The notes under the pieces are model-generated. The model was given only the letters and a program-made list of their open reading frames with translations. It was not told the origin of the DNA and did not search any database. The translations under genes and the position numbers were made by a program. Below are positions 23,229 to 28,930 of a DNA stretch of 28,930 nucleotides, one piece after another (the first letter of the stretch is position 1; every line of letters begins with the position of its first letter). The stretch covers positions 1-28,930 of the forward strand of contig JBHJOC010000046.1 in NCBI GenBank assembly GCA_050330095.1, in the 5' to 3' direction. This DNA comes from JBCBWG01 sp036804185 (GTDB lineage Bacteria > Pseudomonadota > Alphaproteobacteria > Rhizobiales > Hyphomicrobiaceae).

Positions 23229-24401
23229 TTGGCATACGATCTCGTCTTGACGGGCGGACGCGTTGTCGACCCGTCCCAGAACCTCGATGGCGTGGCGGAC
23301 GTCGCATTCCGCGATGGCAAAGTCGCAGCCGTCGGCGCGGGTCTTTCGTCAAGCGCTGGCGAGGTCCGGGACGTAACCGGCCATATCGTTTCGCCCGGCC
23401 TCATCGACCTGCACACGCACGTCTACTGGGGCGGAACGTCGCTTGGCATCGACGCGGAAGAGTTCTGCCGCACGAGTGGCGTGACGACCGCTGTCGATAC
23501 CGGCAGCGCCGGGCCCGGTAACTTCATGGGCTTCCGCCGCCATGTCATCGAGCCGAGTGAGGTGAGGATCCTCGCCTACCTGCACGTCTCCTTTGCGGGC
23601 ATTTACGCCTTCTCCAAGTCGGTGATGGTCGGCGAGAGCGAGGAAGTGCGCATGCTTGCGCCGGCCGAGTGCGCTGAGGTGGCGGACGCGAACCGGGACG
23701 TGCTTGTGGGCATCAAGGTGCGGTGCGGCCGCCACGCATCAGGAACACAGGGCTGGGCCGCGCTGAAAATGGCGTTGGAGGTCGCGGATCAGGTCGGCTT
23801 GCCCCTGATGGCGCACATCGATCACCCGCCGCCGTCGTACGAAGACATCGTCTCCGCGTTGCGTCCGGGCGACATCCTCACCCACGCGTTCCGCCCGTTC
23901 CCCAACACCCCTTGTAACGGCCAGGGCGCGATCAAGCCCGTGGTCCTCGAAGCCCGCAAGCGCGGCGTGATCTTCGACATCGGCCATGGCAAGGGCTCGT
24001 TTGCATTCAAGACGGCGCGGGCGATGCTGGCTGGCGGTTTCGAGCCGGACACGATCTCTTCCGACGTCCACACGCTCTGCATCAACGGGCCCGCGTATGA
24101 CCAGGTCACGACGATGTCGAAGTTCCTGTGTCTTGGCATGCCGCTGGCCAACGTCATCCGCGCATCGACCGTGGCTGCGGCCATGGCGATGCGACGGCCG
24201 GAACTCGGGACGCTCAAGCCGGGCGCCGCCGGCGACGCGACGATCCTGTCGATACATGAAGGCACCTTTTCCTATGAGGATGTGGTCGGCGAGATCCTTG
24301 AAGGCCGACAGCGCATCGTATCCGACGGGGTGGTTGTCGGCGGACGATGGTGGCATTCCAACTTGGCCGACAAGTTCCATCCACTGCAGCGCGCGCGTTG
24401 A
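23229..24401 (+). CDS. Amidohydrolase/deacetylase family metallohydrolase
   Basis: Amidohydrolase-superfamily TIM-barrel enzyme of 390 residues with a binuclear, carboxylysine-bridged metal site. The ligands read HTH (His62, His64), Lys163 (VGIKVRCGRH), His196 (LMAHIDHP), His219 (LTHAFRP) and Asp279 (SSDVHT). The family is usually labelled dihydroorotase-like or deacetylase; I recall one characterised Agrobacterium member hydrolysing acetyl-(R)-mandelate, so R/D-configured N- or O-acyl substrates are plausible. The start is TTG 23229: it is 8 bases after agaggaggag (23211-23220) and opens with the family's LxYDLVLTGGRVVDP. An upstream ATG (23073) in frame only adds unrelated sequence from the decayed hydrolase. 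Confidence 0.88.
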   Translation: MAYDLVLTGGRVVDPSQNLDGVADVAFRDGKVAAVGAGLSSSAGEVRDVTGHIVSPGLIDLHTHVYWGGTSLGIDAEEFCRTSGVTTAVDTGSAGPGNFMGFRRHVIEPSEVRILAYLHVSFAGIYAFSKSVMVGESEEVRMLAPAECAEVADANRDVLVGIKVRCGRHASGTQGWAALKMALEVADQVGLPLMAHIDHPPPSYEDIVSALRPGDILTHAFRPFPNTPCNGQGAIKPVVLEARKRGVIFDIGHGKGSFAFKTARAMLAGGFEPDTISSDVHTLCINGPAYDQVTTMSKFLCLGMPLANVIRASTVAAAMAMRRPELGTLKPGAAGDATILSIHEGTFSYEDVVGEILEGRQRIVSDGVVVGGRWWHSNLADKFHPLQRAR

Positions 24402-24603
24402 GCGCTGCGAGGTGCGCAAGAGGTTCGGCAGGGTCAACGCCACGCCAGGCTTCGCCGTGCATCCGAACGGCATCAACGGTTGCTCGGACCTTTTCGTCGG
24501 GGACCGCGGCCGGCACGCTCGGCGATCGGCATGGGGTCGCGGCCGAAGCGGATGACCGTCAAGATTGAGGCCGTGGCGCGGATCGTTGATTGAGCCCAGT
24601 GCG

Positions 24604-24638
24604 TCAAGGCCCAGGTCAGGCCCATGTCAGGCCCAGGG
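24604..24638. repeat. Short 11-bp tandem repeat at a gene end
   Basis: Three near-identical units, tcaaggcccagg, tcaggcccatg and tcaggcccaggg, lie in tandem over the stop codon of the creatininase-family gene. On the coding strand each unit supplies a TGA. The 24402-24603 stretch before it holds no gene I recognise on either strand. Confidence 0.45.
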
Positions 24639-25394
24639 CTTGCCAGCGAGCAGCTGTTCGGCAAGCAGCTCTGCGGCGGCGTCGAGCAGTTGCTCCCCTT
24701 TCGCAGCGCTTGCGACCCGCGCATCCCCGAGAACGCCGCTCGGCGTCAGCTCTTGGAACGACCGCCAGCGATTGAGCGGACCACCAAGAGCGACGCCCAT
24801 CGGGAGGTCTGCCCCGAACGCCTGCGAAAGCCGGTCCCCACGCACATGGTCGGGAGCCACTGCCATCATCATGGATGTCTCTGCCTCGCAGGCGTGCTGA
24901 ACACCGGTCTGGCGCTCGAGGATCTTGGCGAATGCCCCCGTGTCATGCGCCAGGCTCCAATAGCTCGTTGTGGCGATGCCAAGTCCTGTTTCGCGGGTGA
25001 GATCCGTCGTTAGGGCCGAAAGCGCAGCCATGTTCCCGCCGTGGCCATTGACGATCACGATCCTGGCAAAACCCGCGCGTTTGATCGACTGGCACAAGTC
25101 CCGCAGCAGTGCGTGCCAAGTGGACAGCGTCAGCGTAAACGTGCCGCCGAGCGCAACATGATGTTCAGCCAATCCCATCCATACGCACGGCGCGACGACG
25201 ACCGGGCGAACTTCGGCGACGCGAACCGCGGTGCGGCGACAGGCTTCCGCGCACAGGATCGCATCAACGCCGGTGCCGAGGTGTGGACCATGCTGCTCCG
25301 TGGAGGCCACGGGCAAGATCACAATTGCATCATGCTTGGCCCGCTCGTTGAGCTCGGCCGCTGTCAGTCTCGACCACAAAACGTCCTCGGCCAT
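24627..25394 (-). CDS. Creatininase-family amidohydrolase
   Basis: 255-residue metal-dependent amidohydrolase of the creatininase family, whose members hydrolyse creatinine, formamidopyrimidines or other cyclic and linear amides, or mature RiPP-like peptides (MftE). Ligands Glu33 and His35 (STEQHGPH), Asp44 (GTGVDA), His118 (NGHGGN) and Glu170/Glu172 (HACEAET) are visible. True creatininase has NGHxEN with a metal-binding glutamate, whereas here this position is Gly (NGHGGN), so it is probably not a creatininase. ATG 25394 follows gggaggg; an in-frame start farther upstream is less likely. It converges on the amidohydrolase gene and probably belongs to the same catabolic group. Confidence 0.88.
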   Translation of the reverse strand: MAEDVLWSRLTAAELNERAKHDAIVILPVASTEQHGPHLGTGVDAILCAEACRRTAVRVAEVRPVVVAPCVWMGLAEHHVALGGTFTLTLSTWHALLRDLCQSIKRAGFARIVIVNGHGGNMAALSALTTDLTRETGLGIATTSYWSLAHDTGAFAKILERQTGVQHACEAETSMMMAVAPDHVRGDRLSQAFGADLPMGVALGGPLNRWRSFQELTPSGVLGDARVASAAKGEQLLDAAAELLAEQLLAGKPWA

Positions 25395-25707
25395 GGTCCC
25401 TCCCAACGGCTCTCGCGGCGCTTGCGCTTGCCCGCCAGTCTCAACACCAACCATAGGTGAGGTCAAACATATCCGCGCCGAACGGGCCTACGAATCTGGC
25501 CGACGCGTCGAAGGCTGTGCAGGGTGTCGGCGCGAGCCTCGCGAAGCACGGGCCGGCCTGCACGGTGCCGGATGACCCGCTCAAGCCCTGCAGTACTGCG
25601 TGACGCTGAATTGATCTTGGCGGGTTCCCACTGGATTGGTCACGCTCTAAACCGATTTCGAACCGGTCTTGTCGAGACCTGGCACCAGCCGAACTCAGGA
25701 GCACGCG
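25395..25707. other. Intergenic region before the HIT gene
   Basis: 313 bases between two divergent genes. No gene, hairpin or repeat stands out. It marks the boundary between the catabolic island and the housekeeping genes to the right. Confidence 0.4.
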
Positions 25708-26130
25708 ATGGAATACGATCCGGCCAACGTCTTTGCGAAAATCCTTCGCGGCGAAATGCCATCCGTTAAGGTCTACGAGGACGCAGAGACGTTCGCATTC
25801 ATGGACATCATGCCGCGCTGCGACGGGCACCTGCTCGTGATTCCGAAAACGCCTGCGCGCAACATGCTCGATGCGACACCGGCTCAGCTCGCTGCCTGTC
25901 TTGCAACCGTTCAAAAGGTCGGCCGCGCCGCCATGACCGCCATGCAAGCCGATGGGCTCACCGTCCAGCAGTTCAACGAAAGCGCTGGCGGACAGGTCGT
26001 GTTCCACCTGCATTATCACGTTCTGCCACGGCGCGAGGGTGAGAGCCTCAGACCGCACACTGGCGCGATGGCCGACATCGACCAGCTCAAGACCCACGCC
26101 GAGCGGATCATCGCAGCGCTCGAGGGGTGA
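25708..26130 (+). CDS. HIT family protein (Hint/HinT-like nucleotide hydrolase)
   Basis: 140-residue histidine-triad protein. The opening NVFAKILRGEMPSVKVYEDAETFAFMDIMP, the GHLLVIPK strand (40-47) and the triad HLHYHVLPR with His100, His102 and His104 are diagnostic of the HinT branch, which hydrolyses purine nucleoside phosphoramidates and acyl- or aminoacyl-AMP. Start ATG 25708 is preceded by cagga at 25696-25700. It is a normal full-length stand-alone gene, convergent with the ABC exporter. The zinc-ligand cysteines found in some HIT proteins are not present. Confidence 0.93.
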   Translation: MEYDPANVFAKILRGEMPSVKVYEDAETFAFMDIMPRCDGHLLVIPKTPARNMLDATPAQLAACLATVQKVGRAAMTAMQADGLTVQQFNESAGGQVVFHLHYHVLPRREGESLRPHTGAMADIDQLKTHAERIIAALEG

Positions 26131-26212
26131 GCGCAACAAAACAGGCTGACCATGGCGCCAAAAGGCCCGCCAGCGTGACGCCCGATCTTCTTCTGGGTCA
26201 GGCCGTCGAGCG

Positions 26213-28123
26213 TTAAGCCGCTGACACGTCGAGATCTCGGGTGTTGAATTGGAGGCTCGCGAGGCGGGCATAAAGTCCGCCCTTCGCAATCAGTTCCGCA
26301 TGACGTCCCTGCTCGACGACACGCCCCTCGTCGAGCACGACGATCAGATCGGCGTTCTGAATCGTCGCCAGACGGTGTGCGATGACGAGGGTGGTTCGCC
26401 CGCGCATGACATCCTCGAGTGCGGCCTGGACCGCACCTTCGTTTTCCGCGTCGAGCGCACTGGTTGCCTCGTCCAGCAGCAGGACCGGCGCATCGCGCAC
26501 GATCGCGCGAGCGATTGCAATCCGCTGGCGTTGGCCGCCCGAGAGCATCACTCCACGCTCGCCGAGCAGGGTATCGTAGCCCTTGTCCAGCTTCGTAATG
26601 AACGCATGGGCCTGCGCCGCGCGCGCGGCCCGCTCGATCGCCTCGTCGCTGGCATCCGGTGCGCCATAACGGATGTTCTCGCGGACGGTGTCGGCAAACA
26701 AGGCAACGTCCTGCGAGACCAGCGCAAACGACTGTCTGAGGTCGGCCAGCCGCACGCGCGAGATGTCGACGCCATCGATCGTGATGCGTCCACCGTCTGG
26801 ATCGTAGAATCGCAGCAGAAGATTGAAAATCGACGTCTTCCCAGCGCCCGATGGCCCAACGAGGGCAACCACTTCGCCAGCACGGGCCTCGAAGGTGAGT
26901 CCTTCCAGGGCCGGCCGGTCCGGCCGAGCCGCATAGGTGAACCTTACGTCGTCGAAACGCAGGCCCGAGCGAATGGGGTACGGCATGGCCAAGGGGTCGA
27001 CCGGGTCCGTAATCGAGGGGGGTACAGCCAGCAGCTCACTCAGGCGTTCGGCAGCCCCGGCGGCCTGTTGGACCTCCCCCATGACCTCGGCAAGCTCTGC
27101 GAGCGCGCCAGCAGCGAAGATCGCATAGAGGACGAACTGGCTGAGCCGCCCAGCGGTCATCTCGCCGGCCACCACGAGCGCTGACCCGTACCACAGGACC
27201 CCGACGATCGAGACGGTAATCAACAGGATTGCCATGGCCGTGAGGCCGGCGCGGGCCCTCAGCCGAGCCGTTGCAGCGTCGAGGGCGATCCGGACAGCAG
27301 AGCGGAACTTGTCGCTGACAAAGCGCTCGCTGGTATAGGCCTGCAATGTCGAGATCGCGGCCAGGTTTTCAGCGGCAAACGCAGAGCTCTCCGCGAGCGT
27401 ATCCTGAGCATTGCGCGACAGCCGCCGCACCACGCTACCGTAGGCCATCAGCGGCAACACGATCGCCGGTATGGCCAAGAGGACAATGAGCGACAGCTCG
27501 ATGCTCGTTACGAACATCATGATCAGCGCACCGACGAGCATGATCGCGTTGCGGAGCGCCTGACTGATCGCATTCCCGGCGGCGGACTTGATCTGGGTCG
27601 TATCGGCTGTCAGCCGGCTCATCACTTCGCCCGAATGGGTGCGGGAGAAGAACGCCGGACCGAGTGTCGTCAGGTGGCGGAAAACGTCCGCGCGCAAGTC
27701 GGCGACAACGCGCTCCCCGAGCCAGTTCACGCAGAACGCGCGTGCTGAACTCGAGACGGCGAGAACAGCGCCCATCGCCATCAGCATCAGGAAGTAGCTA
27801 TCGATCAGGCCCTCTGCCGAAGCGACGAAGCCGTGGTCGATGATGCGTCGGACAGCGAGCGGTACGAGCAGCATGACCGCTGCCGACACCACCAATGCGA
27901 TTGCGCCGACAACGAGGATCGCCCTGTTGGCGAGCAGGTAGGGCAGAAGCTGACGCAGCGGCTTAAGGGACACGCGCCGGGCACGGGCAGCCCTTGCTTG
28001 CTCAGCCGGGGACTCAGCTAAGCTGACGGCAGCCTCGGGTTCGGGCCGACGCGCCTGAGTGGACTGGCGCACCGCACCATCCGCGCGGTGGGCCGCAGGC
28101 CGGCGCCTTATCGTCTCCTGCAT
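26213..28123 (-). CDS. ABC transporter ATP-binding protein/permease (MsbA-like exporter)
   Basis: Half-size exporter with fused membrane and ATPase domains, 636 residues. Residues 1-55 are a charged, Ala/Arg-rich cytoplasmic tail. About 60-350 form a six-helix ABC_membrane domain, and about 380-620 the ATPase. The ATPase has Walker A GPSGAGKTS, Q-loop ALVSQDVALF, signature LSGGQRQRIAIARAI, Walker B VLLLDEATSALD and H-loop VIAHRL. It would work as a homodimer flipping lipids, lipopolysaccharide precursors or drugs; the substrate is unknown. ATG 28123 is annotated, but a TTG two codons earlier (28129) is better spaced from gaggt. It lies next to rpmE, as I recall from other Rhizobiales. Confidence 0.93.
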   Translation of the reverse strand: MQETIRRRPAAHRADGAVRQSTQARRPEPEAAVSLAESPAEQARAARARRVSLKPLRQLLPYLLANRAILVVGAIALVVSAAVMLLVPLAVRRIIDHGFVASAEGLIDSYFLMLMAMGAVLAVSSSARAFCVNWLGERVVADLRADVFRHLTTLGPAFFSRTHSGEVMSRLTADTTQIKSAAGNAISQALRNAIMLVGALIMMFVTSIELSLIVLLAIPAIVLPLMAYGSVVRRLSRNAQDTLAESSAFAAENLAAISTLQAYTSERFVSDKFRSAVRIALDAATARLRARAGLTAMAILLITVSIVGVLWYGSALVVAGEMTAGRLSQFVLYAIFAAGALAELAEVMGEVQQAAGAAERLSELLAVPPSITDPVDPLAMPYPIRSGLRFDDVRFTYAARPDRPALEGLTFEARAGEVVALVGPSGAGKTSIFNLLLRFYDPDGGRITIDGVDISRVRLADLRQSFALVSQDVALFADTVRENIRYGAPDASDEAIERAARAAQAHAFITKLDKGYDTLLGERGVMLSGGQRQRIAIARAIVRDAPVLLLDEATSALDAENEGAVQAALEDVMRGRTTLVIAHRLATIQNADLIVVLDEGRVVEQGRHAELIAKGGLYARLASLQFNTRDLDVSAA

Positions 28124-28507
28124 CGTCAATTGCAGACCTCGTTCGGATCAGACCTGCCACGCACTGTGGCCCAGCGCGAACATGCCGAGCAGAGCGCTGT
28201 CCTACAAGCCGGATCAGACGAATGGCGCAGGCGCTGCATCATCGCGCAATTGGCCAAAAGGGTTGGCCGATGCCGTACAGCCGCGACGGCATGTCGCTCG
28301 CCGGGCGTCGAGTGATCGAGTGAATGCGATGGCGGTGCCTTCGCCGAGCCTTGCAATGTGTCGGCTTATCGCTTATCCGCACGGCTTCACTAATCGTGAG
28401 ATGCGCTCCGGGCACCGAGCTCGCCGCTGCGTCCGCGCATCTTAGAGCTGTGGCGCCGAGGGGATGAGCCCGAGCGCCCTCCGGCCGCCGCGACGAGAGA
28501 CCTCGCC
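28124..28507. other. Divergent promoter region between the ABC exporter and rpmE
   Basis: 384 bases without a convincing gene. It contains a small hairpin, atgccgt (28270-28276) with acggcat (28286-28292), and a possible rpmE promoter at 28351-28378. Confidence 0.45.
28351..28378 (+). promoter_or_regulatory. Possible rpmE promoter
   Basis: TTGCAA (28351-28356) and TTATCC (28373-28378) are separated by 16 bases. This gives a leader of about 120 bases before rpmE, long enough for regulation by ribosomal protein binding, though no specific fold was recognised. Confidence 0.3.
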
Positions 28508-28732
28508 ATGAAGAAAGACCCTGATCTCCATCCCGACTATCATCAGATCACTGTCGTGATGACCGATGGGACGGAGTACAAGACGTTCTCGACCTACGGT
28601 GAGGAGGGCGCGAGATTGATGCTCGACATCGACCCAACCACGCATCCCGCATGGACGGGCGGCGACCAGCGGCTGCTGGACCGGGGCGGGCGGTTGAGCA
28701 AGTTCAAGAAGAAATTCGAGGGCCTGTTCTGA
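28508..28732 (+). CDS. rpmE: 50S ribosomal protein L31
   Basis: 74-residue large-subunit protein L31, which bridges 50S and 30S subunits. The sequence KKDPDLHPDYHQITVVMTDGTEYKTFSTYG and the block LDIDPTTHPAWTGGDQRLLDRGGRLSKFKKKFEGL are diagnostic. It lacks the zinc-binding CxxC pair, so it is the cysteine-free (C-) form that does not depend on zinc. ATG 28508 follows gagag at 28493-28497. The downstream sequence carries a stem-loop near 28877-28907. Confidence 0.95.
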   Translation: MKKDPDLHPDYHQITVVMTDGTEYKTFSTYGEEGARLMLDIDPTTHPAWTGGDQRLLDRGGRLSKFKKKFEGLF

Positions 28733-28876
28733 TCGGTCCGACGCAGCGTGGAATCGGAGCTTTCTGGGAAGCGCACCGCCTGGACTATTCGGCTCCCGTG
28801 TTGCGGCGCCACCCATTAACACGAGACGCCGTAGCCTCGCCAGCGCGAGCGTCCTCTCGCGTGGCGCCGTTCCAGA

Positions 28877-28907
28877 AATGACCTATGCGCGGGGCCCGCG
28901 GGTCATT
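28877..28907. terminator. Possible stem-loop downstream of rpmE
   Basis: aatgacc (28877-28883) pairs with ggtcatt (28901-28907), and inner gcgg/ccgc (28889-28892 and 28896-28899) can pair as well, separated by an asymmetric internal loop. There is no T-run and it lies 144 bases after the rpmE stop, so its role as a terminator is uncertain. Nothing else is visible in 28733-28930. Confidence 0.3.
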
Positions 28908-28930
28908 ACTCAAGGCGCGATCAACGCTAT

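Noticed and set aside
24402..24603. Possible gene remnant on the minus strand (frames containing DEKVRATVDAVRMHGEAWRG and ILTVIRFGRDPMPIAERAG)
   Set aside because: The pieces look protein-like but I could not tie them to any family, and each is broken after a few dozen codons.

Overview
The window is GC-rich chromosomal DNA from a phototrophic (bacteriochlorophyll-making) alphaproteobacterium, most likely in the Hyphomicrobiales/Rhizobiales. The evidence is a bchH-bchL-bchM-puhE-hemA photosynthesis gene cluster end, an alphaproteobacterial-type 5-aminolevulinate synthase, a bactofilin, a Ppx/GppA phosphatase with the alphaproteobacterial Y-A-A-L-D-L-G-T-N-N-C motif, and a rpmE next to an ABC exporter. 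No species call is possible from sequence reading alone.

Region 1 (1-7393) is bacteriochlorophyll/photosystem assembly, all on the plus strand. It holds the 3' three-quarters of bchH, then bchL and bchM coupled by stop/start overlaps, a 394-bp gap filled with palindromic repeats, then puhE and hemA. In the usual purple-bacterial order lhaA, puhA, puhB, puhC and acsF lie between bchM and puhE; here they are absent and repeat elements occupy that place. PuhE has an unusual soluble C-terminal extension of about 155 residues.

Region 2 (7394-11600) is core or envelope functions. It has tandem 24-bp palindromes, a secreted peptidoglycan-binding-domain protein, a candidate structured RNA ending in a clear intrinsic terminator, a bactofilin, a convergent Ppx/GppA phosphatase, tRNA-Gln(CTG), and a possible 41-residue membrane protein.

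Region 3 (11601-25394) looks like an accessory catabolic island. A minus-strand Dpp/Opp-type ABC importer (Tat-exported binding protein, two permeases, two ATPases) lies downstream of an M81 (MlrC) metallopeptidase. Divergent from this are a D-threonine-aldolase/D-serine-dehydratase-family PLP enzyme, an aldehyde dehydrogenase plus a beta-hydroxyacid dehydrogenase (overlapping pair), a decayed N-carbamoyl-D-amino-acid hydrolase, a carboxylysine-type amidohydrolase and a creatininase-family amidohydrolase. Taken together this suggests import and hydrolysis of a small amide or peptide-like compound, possibly containing D-amino acids, followed by cleavage and oxidation of the released parts. The substrate cannot be named from sequence.

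Region 4 (25395-28930) is housekeeping: a HIT-family hydrolase, an MsbA-like ABC exporter and ribosomal protein L31.

The observations most worth a second look are the missing puh/acsF block, a family of about 40-bp palindromes (two at that junction and two upstream of the ABC operon), the structured RNA candidate at 8408-8654, and the composition of the catabolic island.
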